From contig CP121690.1 in assembly GCA_038396605.1 (NCBI GenBank), positions 494,500-558,499 on the forward strand: a DNA stretch of 64,000 nucleotides, read 5' to 3'. The DNA comes from Eubacteriales bacterium mix99 (GTDB lineage Bacteria > Bacillota > Clostridia > Caldicoprobacterales > DTU083). The position numbers and the translations under genes are program-made. The notes under the pieces were generated by a model. It was not told where the DNA came from and made no database searches. It worked only from the letters and a program-made list of their open reading frames with translations. Numbering within the stretch: the first letter of the stretch is position 1; every line of letters begins with the position of its first letter. Shown piece after piece: positions 1 through 8,796 of this stretch.

Positions 1-580
1 TTGCCCTGGAGCAGGCGTCAATCATGGAGGTAGGTTCATCCGCCAGAAGAATTTTCGGCTTCAGCAGGAAGATCCTGGCGATCATCAGCCGCTGCATCTG
101 GCCGCCGGACAGCTCAAAAGGATATTTGTTGGTCAGTTCCTCAAACTTCAGATTGACAAAGCCGCACGCTTTCGTCATCTTCTCTGCTTTTTGCTCCCTG
201 GAAAGATGTTTTCCACCCCGCATATTGATACAGTCCAGCAGTACGGAATCAATCCGGTTAAACATATTATAAGAGGCAAAGGGATCCTGAAAAATAGCCT
301 GAATGTTCTTCCAGTATTCCTTTCTCTTTCTCCCGGTGGAAATATCCCTGGGCTTCCCCTGATACCGAATCTCCCCTTCCGTAAGAGAAATGAGTCCCAG
401 CAGCATCTTGGAAAAAGTGGTTTTGCCGGAGCCGGACTCCCCCACAAGGGAAATAAATTCTCCTTCGCGGAACTCAAAGTCCACATGATCCACTGCGACA
501 GTCCCGTTCTCCCCTGTCCCGAATACCTTTGTCACGCCCCTGCCGGAAAGACAGAAATTTTCCTCCTTCGTTTTATTCAT
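1..580 (-). CDS. Peptide ABC transporter ATP-binding protein, OppF/DppF type (partial)
   Basis: Energises uptake of oligopeptides or dipeptides as the second ATPase of an Opp/Dpp importer on the cytoplasmic face. The gene is cut by the window edge after about 193 codons, so it is not a broken gene. The visible part has Walker [10 protein letters not shown] near residue 48, a Q-loop region FQDPF near 97, the ABC signature LSGGQMQR near 157 and Walker [10 protein letters not shown] near 177. The start ATG overlaps the last eight bases of the preceding ATPase gene, so the two are translationally coupled. It is the last visible gene of the importer operon. Family assignment is firm; the exact substrate is not visible. 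Confidence 0.92.
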   Translation of the reverse strand, partial: MNKTKEENFCLSGRGVTKVFGTGENGTVAVDHVDFEFREGEFISLVGESGSGKTTFSKMLLGLISLTEGEIRYQGKPRDISTGRKRKEYWKNIQAIFQDPFASYNMFNRIDSVLLDCINMRGGKHLSREQKAEKMTKACGFVNLKFEELTNKYPFELSGGQMQRLMIARIFLLKPKILLADEPTSMIDACSRA

Positions 581-1580
581 TGCCGTACACCTCCCGGATT
601 CTTTTCTCCGACATAATGCAGCGATAGCTTCTCCCGTTGGAAAGCACTCGCTCCTCCGGCCGGCCTCCCCTGCACGCAGGAACCCCATAGGGACAACGAT
701 CCGCAAACAGGCAGCCATCCGGCGGATGCTTCAAATTCGGCGGAGTCCCGGGAATGGCAGTCAGCTTCCGATCCCGTACCCCTTTCTCCGGCACAAGGAT
801 GGAGCCCATCAGGCCTTTGGAGTAAGGATGCAGCGGATCAAACACCATTTCCTCCGCATTGCCTTTCTCCACGATCTGGCCTGCATACATCACCATAATA
901 TCATCTGTCACGTTATAGAGCAGAGGCAATTCATGGGTGATAAAAATCATGGACTGGATCATTCCCTTTTCCATCAAATCCCGCAGCATCCGGATTACCT
1001 TTTTCTGTGAGGTGACATCCAGCGCAGAAGTGGGCTCGTCGGCGATCAGTACCTTCGGCGAGAGAATGGTTGAAATGGCGATCACGGTACGCTGTTTCAT
1101 CCCACCGGACAGCTCCACTGCGTGTTTCTGCAGTACCTGTTCCGGAAGGCCCAGTATCCCGAAGCGCTTTCTGGCCAAATCATAGATATCCTTTTTCTTT
1201 TTTTTCGGATCGTGGGCATGGATCACATCCTCCACGAAGTGGATGATCTTCTGGGTCGGGTTCAGGGCATTCATGGCCGACTGGGGAATATAGGCGATCT
1301 CATTGCCCAGAATGTTTTTCCTCACCGTATTCGGATCCAGTTCGGAAATTTTCTTTCCGTCCACTATAATGTCTCCGCTGATATAGTGCAGCGGTGCAAA
1401 ATAGTACCCCATCAGCGACAGAGCCAGGGTGGATTTCCCGCAGCCCGATTCTCCTGCAATCCCCAGGGATTTTCCCTCTTCAAGTTTCAGGGAAACACCG
1501 TTTACCGCATACACATCTTCATGAAAGCGGGTCACATATTTTGTTTTCAAATTGTTTACTTCCAGCAGGTTTTTTCCCAT
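573..1580 (-). CDS. Peptide ABC transporter ATP-binding protein, OppD/DppD type
   Basis: First ATPase of the oligopeptide/dipeptide importer, 335 residues, the usual length for OppD/DppD. Walker A GESGCGKS lies near residue 43, the signature LSGGMKQR near 158 and Walker [13 protein letters not shown] near 178. The C-terminal extension after the nucleotide-binding domain, with the [14 protein letters not shown] cysteine stretch, is the oligopeptide-transporter C-terminal region that separates Opp/Dpp ATPases from other ABC ATPases. It begins ten bases after the OppC-like permease stop and overlaps the OppF-like gene. All five genes run on the minus strand as one operon. Confidence 0.93.
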   Translation of the reverse strand: MGKNLLEVNNLKTKYVTRFHEDVYAVNGVSLKLEEGKSLGIAGESGCGKSTLALSLMGYYFAPLHYISGDIIVDGKKISELDPNTVRKNILGNEIAYIPQSAMNALNPTQKIIHFVEDVIHAHDPKKKKKDIYDLARKRFGILGLPEQVLQKHAVELSGGMKQRTVIAISTILSPKVLIADEPTSALDVTSQKKVIRMLRDLMEKGMIQSMIFITHELPLLYNVTDDIMVMYAGQIVEKGNAEEMVFDPLHPYSKGLMGSILVPEKGVRDRKLTAIPGTPPNLKHPPDGCLFADRCPYGVPACRGGRPEERVLSNGRSYRCIMSEKRIREVYGNE

Positions 1581-1589
1581 AGTTGCCTC

Positions 1590-2849
1590 CTAATCCCTTA
1601 ACTGAGGATTGAATACCTGGTCCAGGCCGGTATTCATCAGATTCAGTGAGAATGAAATCAGGGCAATCATCAAAACAACCGGAAAATAAGCCCACCAGGA
1701 ACCGTTCAGATGAGCCGAGTACATGGTGGCCCAGTTCATCATCAGGCCAAGGGTGGCCGTTTTTGTGGTTGCCGGTCCAAGGCCAATCATGGACAGCTGT
1801 GCCTCCGACAAAATTCCGGAAGAGATCTGAAGGATGAATGCCATCACCACATAGGACGCGATATACGGCAGAATATCCGTCAGTATAATGCGTATCGTAC
1901 TGTGCCCGGACAATTTGGACAGATTGACATGATCCCGGTTGCGGAGGGACATCACCTGAGACCGTACCGAACGGGTGGTCCATGGCCAGGAAGTGCATCC
2001 GATCAGAATGGCCACCATCATGATTCCCCTCTGGGATTCCCCTACACTGTAGGAGATCAGGATCAGCAGCACAAAAGACGGAATCACGGTAAACAGATTG
2101 GTAAAGAACACAATCAGATTATCCGCAAAACCGCCGAGATATCCGGCAAGAAGCCCGAGAATCAGTCCCAGGACGGTTGCAATCACACCGGCAATCACCC
2201 CGATCTTCAATGAGGATCGGGTAGCTGCCACCAGCTCCGTCAGTACATCCCGGCCAAAATTATCCGTACCGAGGGGAAAGGTGTGTTTGTTCTGAATATC
2301 CTTTTCATTCACATACTCCGTTTCCCCAAGTTCCTCCACTTCCTCCAGATCCCCGGTCTCCTCATTTTTCTCTGCAAGAAACAATGCCTTGCTTTTCATG
2401 ATGTCCCGGATTTCCTTATCCAGACGACGGAACTTCTTTTTCTTTGCCGCCGTCATGCCTTTCTGCTCTGCTGCGAGATCATAATGATCCTGCCAGAGTG
2501 CAATCAACCCATCTGCATCCGACACATCAATTTCGGAGGATTTCACCCCACCGTATTTTTCCAGCCATTCCGCCATGAATCCACGGGTGTCATTTTTCAG
2601 CCTGCGGTCCACCTGAGCTGCGGCGGCATCCACATTCAGCTGATAACTGTCCCCGGATCCCGCCACCTCCGATTTGGACACATAAGTGCCGGGCCGGAAA
2701 AAGTTCCCTTCTCCCATCATCTTCAGAGGATCCCTGGTGATAATCAGAGGATAGATAAAAATCGTCAGGAGAATAACGATAAAAATCACAAATCCCGTTA
2801 TGAATTTCCCGGAGTGAAAAACCTGTCTGATTCTATTTTTCATAGCCAT
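1590..2849 (-). CDS. Peptide ABC transporter permease, OppC/DppC type with large extracytoplasmic insert
   Basis: Inner-membrane permease of the importer (BPD_transp_1 family). An N-terminal membrane segment (about residues 16-35) is followed by a hydrophilic, Lys/Glu-rich stretch to about residue 190, and then by the conserved part starting HTFPLGTDNFGRDVLTELV and five further membrane segments. At 419 residues it is about 120 longer than a normal OppC/DppC, and the excess is this insert between the first membrane helix and the transport core. Such inserts occur in some clostridial homologues, but its role is unknown. Only six bases separate it from the upstream permease. Confidence 0.9.
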   Translation of the reverse strand: MAMKNRIRQVFHSGKFITGFVIFIVILLTIFIYPLIITRDPLKMMGEGNFFRPGTYVSKSEVAGSGDSYQLNVDAAAAQVDRRLKNDTRGFMAEWLEKYGGVKSSEIDVSDADGLIALWQDHYDLAAEQKGMTAAKKKKFRRLDKEIRDIMKSKALFLAEKNEETGDLEEVEELGETEYVNEKDIQNKHTFPLGTDNFGRDVLTELVAATRSSLKIGVIAGVIATVLGLILGLLAGYLGGFADNLIVFFTNLFTVIPSFVLLILISYSVGESQRGIMMVAILIGCTSWPWTTRSVRSQVMSLRNRDHVNLSKLSGHSTIRIILTDILPYIASYVVMAFILQISSGILSEAQLSMIGLGPATTKTATLGLMMNWATMYSAHLNGSWWAYFPVVLMIALISFSLNLMNTGLDQVFNPQLRD

Positions 2850-2855
2850 CCTCCC

Positions 2856-3860
2856 CTAATCCTGCTGACTTGCTTTCACACGCGGATCAATAACGCCATA
2901 AATCAATTCCACAATCAGATTGGCCAGCAATACCATGATGGTGATGATCAGCGTACAGGCAGAAAGCAGTGGATAATCCTGTCCGGTGACTGCTGCAAGC
3001 AATGTAGTGCCCAGTCCCGGATAACTGAAGATAATCTCCGCCACCAGCGCACCGCCCATCATCGTGCCAAGGGATAACGCCAGTCCTGTAATCTGGGGAA
3101 GCATGGCATTGCGGAACACATATTTTACAATGGTCCGGTCCTTGATCCCCAGGAAGCGGCTGTATTTCACATAATCGGCATTCAGCTCATAAATCGCCAT
3201 GGACCGCATCCCGATGGCCTGTCCTCCGATGGTGATCAGTACAATGGACCAGAACGGAAGCTGGTAATGAACAATCACGGATTTTACAAAAGCCCAGGTC
3301 GCACTGGGCATCATATTGAATCCATACCCACCACTGGTGGGAAGAATGCCCAGCCTGACACCAAAAACAAACAAAAGAATAATCGCCATGCCAAAGGCGG
3401 GAATATTACTGATAAACAGAAAGGCTGGCAGGATCGCCTTATCGAATACGCCTTTCCGGTAAGCGGCCACTGCGCCAAGAACATTGCCCAGAACCCATCC
3501 CAGAACAATGGCCGGCAGCTGCAGGCAAACCGTCCACCATACCGCACCGGAAAGGATATCGGAAACCGTTCTTGGAAACTGACTGAAGGAAACCCCGAAA
3601 TCACCGTGCAATGCGTTTTTCAGCCACGTAAAAAACTGCACATATATTGGTTTGGAGATCCCAAACTTTTCTGTATAATCCTGATATACTTTCTGAATTT
3701 TGGTGGCATCGCTCATGCCGGAAACGGACTTTCCGGCAATGGCGGAAACCGGATCACCGGGCATCAGTCTGGGCAGAACAAAGTTCAATACCACAGCAAA
3801 TACCAATGTAAGCAGATACCATAGAATTTTTTGTACATAATACTTTTTTAATCCTTTCAT
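2856..3860 (-). CDS. Peptide ABC transporter permease, OppB/DppB type
   Basis: Partner permease of the importer, 334 residues from the chosen start. It opens with [20 protein letters not shown], the typical first membrane helix, followed by [12 protein letters not shown], the conserved OppB/DppB extracytoplasmic motif, and then five more membrane segments with the EAA-type cytoplasmic loop near the C-terminus. The longest ORF starts 15 codons earlier, at 3905, but that start lies in a stem-loop and has no ribosome site. The ATG at 3860 has a GGGAAG sequence just upstream. It follows the binding-protein gene after a stem-loop, so it may be expressed less than that gene. Confidence 0.91.
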   Translation of the reverse strand: MKGLKKYYVQKILWYLLTLVFAVVLNFVLPRLMPGDPVSAIAGKSVSGMSDATKIQKVYQDYTEKFGISKPIYVQFFTWLKNALHGDFGVSFSQFPRTVSDILSGAVWWTVCLQLPAIVLGWVLGNVLGAVAAYRKGVFDKAILPAFLFISNIPAFGMAIILLFVFGVRLGILPTSGGYGFNMMPSATWAFVKSVIVHYQLPFWSIVLITIGGQAIGMRSMAIYELNADYVKYSRFLGIKDRTIVKYVFRNAMLPQITGLALSLGTMMGGALVAEIIFSYPGLGTTLLAAVTGQDYPLLSACTLIITIMVLLANLIVELIYGVIDPRVKASQQD

Positions 3861-3890
3861 GTAAGTTCTTCCCCTTTGCCCCTGTTTGCA

Positions 3891-3920
3891 AAGCGACCGG
3901 AGCATTTGCCCCGGCCGCTT
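3891..3920 (-). promoter_or_regulatory. Intercistronic stem-loop between binding-protein and permease genes
   Basis: A ten-base stem (AAGCGGCCGG against a one-mismatch partner) with a short loop lies between the binding-protein stop and the permease ribosome site. No good T-run follows, so it is more likely an mRNA-stabilising or partial-termination hairpin than a full terminator. In importer operons such hairpins commonly keep the binding protein in excess over the membrane parts. Confidence 0.55.
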
Positions 3921-3957
3921 TTGCCTCAGGCCGTTTTTATGGTGACTTATTGTCCAC

Positions 3958-5853
3958 TTATTGTCCGTCCACCAAAGTCAGATGATACAGTGCTGCGATT
4001 CCATAACCATCGGTACAATCCGTGGGAGGAATGTTGGTTCCATCGTCCATCTGCGGATACCCGGTCCAGACGGATTCGTTCACAACATGAAACAGCTGCG
4101 GCCGATACATCAGGGGGACACACGGGCATTCCTCCAGCATGATTTGGGACAGCTCGGTATAGTATCCTTTCAGTTTTGCATTGTCCGATTCATTTGGAAT
4201 CAGCTTCAGGATTTCATCCGCCCGGTCATTTTTGAAATGTCCGAAGTTCCCGCTGTAGTTCACGTCCAGATCATTGTAGGTAGAGCTCAGGAAAAACATG
4301 CATCTCTGATAGGGGTTTGCAACGGAGGACCCGCTGGAACTCTGCATGGTAATGTCAAAGTTGCCGGTGGTGTAGTCGTCATAATATTGACTTGCCTCCG
4401 GAAAGTAAGTCTCAATATTGATTCCTATCTCCTTCCCTGCCGCTGCCACGATTTCCAGGGAGGCGTTCCAGTCCGACCATCCGGAAGGGCACTCCGCCTT
4501 GTAGGAAAGCTTCTGCCCTTTGTATTCACGGATCCCGTCGCCGTCCGAATCCACAATGCCGGCCTCATCCAGCAGCTTTTTTGCGCCTTCCACATCCGCG
4601 TTCTTCCACTGATACTTTGCCAGTGCATCCTGATCCACCATTTCCTGATCGGCATCCGTCGGATTCATCACCGAACGGGGGACATCCTCAAATGTGGGAG
4701 ACTGTCCGGACATGGCACTGGATATAATCTGGTCGTAATCCACTGCCATGGCAATTGCCTTTCGAATGGGAGTCTGATCCAGTCCCGGTTTTCCCGTGTT
4801 GAAAAACAGGGTAGGCATAACCAGGCAGACGCTGTAAGGGGCCTCGTCCATATAGGTGGAAATCGGAAGATCCTGTTCCAGCCAAAGTTTCTGAACATCC
4901 GGGATGAAGGTCTGGGATACATCGACCTCTCCCTTTTGAATTGCAGTCAGAGCCGCAGAGTTGTCCTTGTAAATGGTATGTGCAAGATATTTGGGTACCG
5001 GCAGCTTTCCCCACATGGATCCGGCCTGCCCCCAGTAGTTGTCGTCCCGTATGAAAACAACTTTCTGCTCATTGTCCATATATGGTTTATACGGTCCGGA
5101 AGCGATCAGATCGTCCATACGGTCCGTCTTGACCGCTTCGCTGTCTTCATTGCATCTCTTTTCAACTTTCTCCATGTATGCTTTCTGCAGGATGTACAGC
5201 TTTGGCAAAAAAGACTCGGTCAACAAAGGATTCAGGGCCTTTCCATCCTCACCCTTTTTCGCTTTGAAAACCACCGTGGAGTCATCCTTTGCCTCTATGG
5301 CATCGATGTAGCTCAGCATATCCTCCCCGGTGGGGGATTCATATTTTGTATGAAAGGTGAAGGTATACGCCACATCCTCCGCAGTTACCGGTGTTCCGTC
5401 TGACCATTTGGCGTCCGGATTCAGCTTTACGGTGATCTGGGTCTTTCCCTCATCCCACTCGGGATCCCCCTGCGCCAGCAGCGGAGTCATTTCGGCAGTC
5501 AGCGGGTTCCACATATACAATGTCTCATAAACAATGGTACGGGACATATCACTTTGGCTAATTGCCATGGCGTTATTGGAGTTTGCAGACAACGGGTTGT
5601 AGTCGTTTACCGTCCCCCACTGCTGTCCTGCGAAATAAAGGGTCTCATCCCTGGGGAGGGAATCGGCGTCCTTTCCGTCCTTTGTTTCTTCCTTTTCGCC
5701 TTTTTCCTCCTCTTCTTTCTTTGCAGGCTCGTCTGTCTGCTTTCCGGCATTTACCTTCTCCTTATTTCCCCCGGAGTTGCCGCATCCCGCCAGCAAAGAG
5801 CCTGCAAGAGCCAGTACCATCAGCAGAGCAATTATTTTACTGCCCTTTTTCAT
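3958..5853 (-). CDS. Peptide ABC transporter substrate-binding lipoprotein (SBP_bac_5 family)
   Basis: Extracytoplasmic receptor for the peptide importer, 631 residues. The N-terminus is a classical lipoprotein signal: MKKGSK, a hydrophobic core and the lipobox LAGC, followed by an acidic, Lys/Glu-rich linker. The mature part shows family-5 binding-protein features such as [21 protein letters not shown]. The ATG at 5853 has an AAAGGAGG site at good spacing, so the 26-codon upstream extension of the longest ORF is not used. It is first in the operon, behind a leader of about 270 nt. A ten-base direct repeat (CTTATTGTCC on the plus strand) spans the stop codon, a small local duplication. Confidence 0.93.
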   Translation of the reverse strand: MKKGSKIIALLMVLALAGSLLAGCGNSGGNKEKVNAGKQTDEPAKKEEEEKGEKEETKDGKDADSLPRDETLYFAGQQWGTVNDYNPLSANSNNAMAISQSDMSRTIVYETLYMWNPLTAEMTPLLAQGDPEWDEGKTQITVKLNPDAKWSDGTPVTAEDVAYTFTFHTKYESPTGEDMLSYIDAIEAKDDSTVVFKAKKGEDGKALNPLLTESFLPKLYILQKAYMEKVEKRCNEDSEAVKTDRMDDLIASGPYKPYMDNEQKVVFIRDDNYWGQAGSMWGKLPVPKYLAHTIYKDNSAALTAIQKGEVDVSQTFIPDVQKLWLEQDLPISTYMDEAPYSVCLVMPTLFFNTGKPGLDQTPIRKAIAMAVDYDQIISSAMSGQSPTFEDVPRSVMNPTDADQEMVDQDALAKYQWKNADVEGAKKLLDEAGIVDSDGDGIREYKGQKLSYKAECPSGWSDWNASLEIVAAAGKEIGINIETYFPEASQYYDDYTTGNFDITMQSSSGSSVANPYQRCMFFLSSTYNDLDVNYSGNFGHFKNDRADEILKLIPNESDNAKLKGYYTELSQIMLEECPCVPLMYRPQLFHVVNESVWTGYPQMDDGTNIPPTDCTDGYGIAALYHLTLVDGQ

Positions 5854-6132
5854 GTTACCCAACCTCCTTTGAACTTTTCCATAAAAATACCATACTGCGG
5901 ATCTCTCCGTATCCACCGTCTTACAATCCATTGGTCCGCTTCGTTGACATGCTTCCGTGTGAAATTTCCCTGCCTATGCCGTGTTTGAATGATTCATATG
6001 CACCCCCCCGTTTGATCGTTTGCAGATACCTGACTGCTCACAGATTCTGCTGTTTACCGTTTGAAAAGATAAAAAATCGTTTCACTCAACAATCCGGGTT
6101 TTCCTTTCGGAAGGATCTTTGTCTTCTCCTAT

Positions 6133-6161
6133 ATTATACATTGGTGTTTTGATCCAGTCAA
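6133..6161 (-). promoter_or_regulatory. Promoter of the peptide importer operon
   Basis: On the minus strand TTGACT (6156-6161) and TATAAT (6133-6138) are separated by exactly 17 bases, a near-consensus sigma-A promoter. Transcription would start near 6126, leaving a leader of about 270 nt before the binding-protein ATG. The leader (5854-6125) contains a possible seven-codon ORF preceded by a G-run, but I see no known riboswitch in it. Confidence 0.8.
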
Positions 6162-6164
6162 TGC

Positions 6165-6288
6165 TTTTTGCTAAAATGCCTACAATCCAATTCCTTTTAT
6201 TTTAGTAAAATATAACGAAGCGGGCGTGCCAGAATATTTTAGTAAAATGATGCCAGGTGAAAAAGTATCACAGCGTTTTAGTAAAACG
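6165..6288. repeat. Array of four TTTTAGTAAAA palindromes upstream of the importer promoter
   Basis: Three near-identical palindromes, ATTTTAGTAAAAT at 6199-6211 and 6236-6248 and CGTTTTAGTAAAACG at 6274-6288, plus a degenerate copy TTTTGCTAAAA at 6166-6176. Centres are spaced about 34, 37 and 39 bases apart and begin right upstream of the -35 box. The arrangement fits binding sites for a dimeric regulator, either an activator or a cooperatively looping repressor. The regulator is not identifiable from the window. Confidence 0.75.
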
Positions 6289-6315
6289 CAGCTTATCGAC
6301 AAAACTTTCTTAAAA

Positions 6316-7075
6316 TCAGTTTATCACACCATCTTTCATGAATACTCTCCTTATCCAGTTCCCCGATCCGGGTGGCACGGTCCTCCAGATAGACTCCAAA
6401 ATAGCCTCTGTCCGGAATCGTTCCGCTGCCGCGGAAAGCCAGCATCCGGGAATCATGATTTCCGGACATGACCTGATGGACCCTGTCCCAGTAAACCCGC
6501 GGCTGGCTGGGAACGTCCTGCTGATGCTCCTATTCCCCGGAAAGCATGTTAGGACCCTGACGGCTTCCTCCTCCTCTATGGTATGAAAAGGCCAGGAGGA
6601 CCGGAGCAGATCCATGATGTCCGAAAGCTTCCAGTCTTCCGTACAGGCCATGGAGACCAGATGCTGCGATACGATATCCAGTGCATTTTTCGGCACTTTG
6701 CCCGTTTCAATGTTTTGATTCACCATTTCCCGGGAAATAACGACACTGTCCAGCAAATCCCCGCAGGTCCGTGGTATAATCCGCCCTTTGCTGACAGCAT
6801 TCAACCGGTGACCGGCACGGCCCAGCCGCTGCATTCCCCTTGTGACGGATTTGGGAGAAGCGGCCTGGAACCGGGCAGCGGATGCCTTACAGAATACTCT
6901 GGGACTTTTCGGAAGTCAGCAGAAGGTACAGGGATTCCGGTGTGGTGATCAGGATATGCGGAGGCCTGCGCAGCATTTTCTGACGATCCCTGGATGGTGT
7001 GTCCCCTGTGCGCACAGCCTTTGTGATCGCAGGAAAGGAAATTCCGCTTCTGCATCCCATCATAAAATAACACAA
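6316..7075 (-). pseudogene. Degraded Lhr-like DEAD/DEAH-box helicase
   Basis: Remains of a large ATP-dependent helicase of the Lhr family. The upstream part reads [19 protein letters not shown] and then [19 protein letters not shown], the Lhr motif Ib/II-III region. The next fragment, in another frame, reads SPKSVTRGMQRLGRAGHRL, the motif VI region, followed by NALDIVSQHLVSM. Further on a second frame change leads to VYWDRVHQVMSGNHDSRMLA and GYFGVYLEDRATRIGELDK. The helicase core between motif III and VI is missing, as are the N-terminal Walker A part and the long C-terminus. An intact Lhr is about 1,400 residues or more, so this is a frameshifted, internally deleted relic. Confidence 0.85.
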
Positions 7076-7108
7076 ACAGGAAGAGAAAACCAGTATTGTC
7101 TGATGTGC

Positions 7109-7141
7109 AAAAAAATCACCCTGTTTGATGCCAGGGTGATT
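7109..7141 (-). terminator. Intrinsic terminator downstream of the acyltransferase region
   Basis: AATCACCCTG at 7114-7123 pairs perfectly with CAGGGTGATT at 7132-7141 across an eight-base loop. On the minus strand the stem is followed by a run of seven T. It lies downstream of the acyltransferase gene and the short remnant after it, and is the likely end of that transcript. Confidence 0.8.
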
Positions 7142-7157
7142 CCCATATGTGAAACCT

Positions 7158-7304
7158 TTACAAAATGCTTTCGACGTTAACCACTTTATCCTTCCGGATT
7201 GTGGTGTCCAGCGCTCCGTATATCGCTCTCATTAGCCGGAAGCGTCCCGTCTCTCCCCACAGACGCGTATTCTGGAGACAGGCAGAGAGAAAAGGCAGAC
7301 ATGC
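7158..7304 (-). other. Short remnant reading frame between acyltransferase and terminator
   Basis: Directly after the acyltransferase stop, and in the same frame, an open stretch of 48 codons ends in [20 protein letters not shown] followed by about 15 more residues and a stop at 7158. It has no start codon with a ribosome site. The composition looks protein-like, so it may be the 3' end of a lost gene that was fused here by a deletion. I do not recognise the family, and chance is not excluded. Confidence 0.25.
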
Positions 7305-8393
7305 CTATGCTAATATCTGCTTACTGCTCTTTAGATCCTCCCCTCGGAGACCAAGAATCAGATATCTCAGAATCGGGATGCGCTTCAGCAGCTCGTATAA
7401 AGCGGGAGAAATGATAAGGACTGCGAAAATGGCAATCAGATAAACGGTAAATACAGGCAAGGCTGTATAGAACTTCAGAAAATAGCAAGCGGCAAGGACA
7501 ACAAGATAGTGGACGATGTAAATACCAAAGCTCGATTTTGTCATATAAGCTGCAAATTTCGATGTCTTGTTGAACCAGGCCTTCCCGCAGCCCAGAATCG
7601 CAAGAATCGCGGCCCAGAGGTAAGCACTGGTGAAAATGCTTTTCAGACAGGCATCATCCGCATAATTCCGACCGAAATAATAAACCGTATAAGCAATCCC
7701 CGTTAAAACAGCGATAATCAGCATCGGCAGGTGAATCTTATGCACTTTGTCCTGAATGTCATCATGAGCGAATATGAAATACCCGATCAAAAATGCGACA
7801 AAGTAAATACCGAAGCGATCAGTCGTAATAACCGGCATATTGAGAATCTGTGACGCTCCCCAGAGAGGAAGGAAAAGCAACAGGACCACGAAAAGATTAC
7901 ACTTTCCGCAGAGCGTGTAGAATTTATCCTTAGCGTCGATTTTCCGAATCAGCACAAGCAGCAATGAGAACAGCCACAGCATCTGGATAAACCATAGCGG
8001 TCCAATCCCGGAAATGACCATGACGGGGTAGCGGACGAATGCCGGAATCATATCCCACGCACCACCGAGTTTTATATTTAGGTAACCAACCATCCATTGA
8101 AACACGAAGAGTCCAAGAGTAGACGGAACAAGCAGCTTCACGGTTCTTTCCTTTATAAACTGCTTATGACTTCGATGCTCCAACGCGTATCGGGAACTGA
8201 TTCCGGCAATCAGAAACAACAGTACCATGAACCACGGATATACGAAATACAGCACAGCATCCTGGTACTGTGTCCCCGAAAAGCTGCCAACACCACCAAG
8301 CACGCCTACACCGTTGAACAGATAAAAAACGTGGTAAACCAGGACCAGCAAAACAGTAGCCCAGCGGATATTGTCCAGATAGTGTTTTCTCAT
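7305..8393 (-). CDS. Membrane acyltransferase (Acyl_transf_3 / OafA-like family)
   Basis: Integral membrane O-acyltransferase of the family that acetylates or succinylates cell-surface glycans. The 362-residue protein starts MRKHYLDNIRWATVLLVLVYHVFY; the early His in LVYHVF and the Arg in SSRYALEHRS are the usual family positions. About ten hydrophobic segments follow. The ATG at 8393 has GGCGGAG eight bases upstream and lies two bases past the AbrB-like stop, so the two genes form an operon from the promoter at 8649-8677. The longest ORF would start at a TTG with poor spacing. The substrate cannot be told. Confidence 0.85.
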   Translation of the reverse strand: MRKHYLDNIRWATVLLVLVYHVFYLFNGVGVLGGVGSFSGTQYQDAVLYFVYPWFMVLLFLIAGISSRYALEHRSHKQFIKERTVKLLVPSTLGLFVFQWMVGYLNIKLGGAWDMIPAFVRYPVMVISGIGPLWFIQMLWLFSLLLVLIRKIDAKDKFYTLCGKCNLFVVLLLFLPLWGASQILNMPVITTDRFGIYFVAFLIGYFIFAHDDIQDKVHKIHLPMLIIAVLTGIAYTVYYFGRNYADDACLKSIFTSAYLWAAILAILGCGKAWFNKTSKFAAYMTKSSFGIYIVHYLVVLAACYFLKFYTALPVFTVYLIAIFAVLIISPALYELLKRIPILRYLILGLRGEDLKSSKQILA

Positions 8394-8395
8394 TT

Positions 8396-8608
8396 TCAAT
8401 TCTCCGCCTTATCTTCAAAGATTTTTGCTGCAAGCTCGGCAAAGCTTTCTTTGGGCGGAATGGCAATGCCTTTCTTGTCATCGGCAAGCATGATTAAGGC
8501 ATCCCCCGGTTTGATGCCAAATACGTCTCTTGCCTGCTTCGGAATCACGATCTGCCCCTTTTCCCCAACAGTAACCGTCCAGGCATATTTTTCCCTTTTT
8601 GTATTCAT
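8396..8608 (-). CDS. AbrB/MazE/SpoVT-family DNA-binding protein
   Basis: Small transition-state-type regulator, 70 residues. The swapped-hairpin AbrB fold is seen in WTVTVGEKGQIVIPKQARDV followed by FGIKPGDALIML. The C-terminal 25 residues are charged and helical. It has a GGAGG ribosome site and its own strong promoter, and is followed immediately by the acyltransferase gene. AbrB-like proteins bind AT-rich promoter DNA as dimers or tetramers, and the AT-rich palindromic promoter here suggests autoregulation; that last point is inference. Confidence 0.9.
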   Translation of the reverse strand: MNTKREKYAWTVTVGEKGQIVIPKQARDVFGIKPGDALIMLADDKKGIAIPPKESFAELAAKIFEDKAEN

Positions 8609-8648
8609 ACTTTCCCTCCAAGTTCAATAAGTATAATTTGTATAATAT

Positions 8649-8677
8649 ATTATACCTGATAATAACACCTGAGTCAA
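8649..8677 (-). promoter_or_regulatory. Promoter of the AbrB-acyltransferase operon, with palindromic -10 region
   Basis: TTGACT (8672-8677) and TATAAT (8649-8654) on the minus strand, 17 bases apart. The -10 sits inside GTATAATATATTATAC (8640-8655), a perfect 16-base palindrome, which could be an operator for the AbrB-like product. Confidence 0.8.
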
Positions 8678-8796
8678 TAAATCGAATGAAAGTGTGAATA
8701 CAAAGATATTACAGAAAAGAAAACTGTTTCTGTCTTTCCGATACATCCTTTTCGTAAAATACAACGCTATATTTTAAGAAAACTGAAGACTGGTTG

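Noticed and set aside
3961..5403. Plus-strand open frame of 480 codons
   Set aside because: Antisense to the peptide-binding lipoprotein gene; no recognisable motifs.
5980..6015. Seven-codon ORF with a G-run before it in the importer leader
   Set aside because: Too short to support as a gene and no stem or terminator accompanies it; mentioned only with the promoter.
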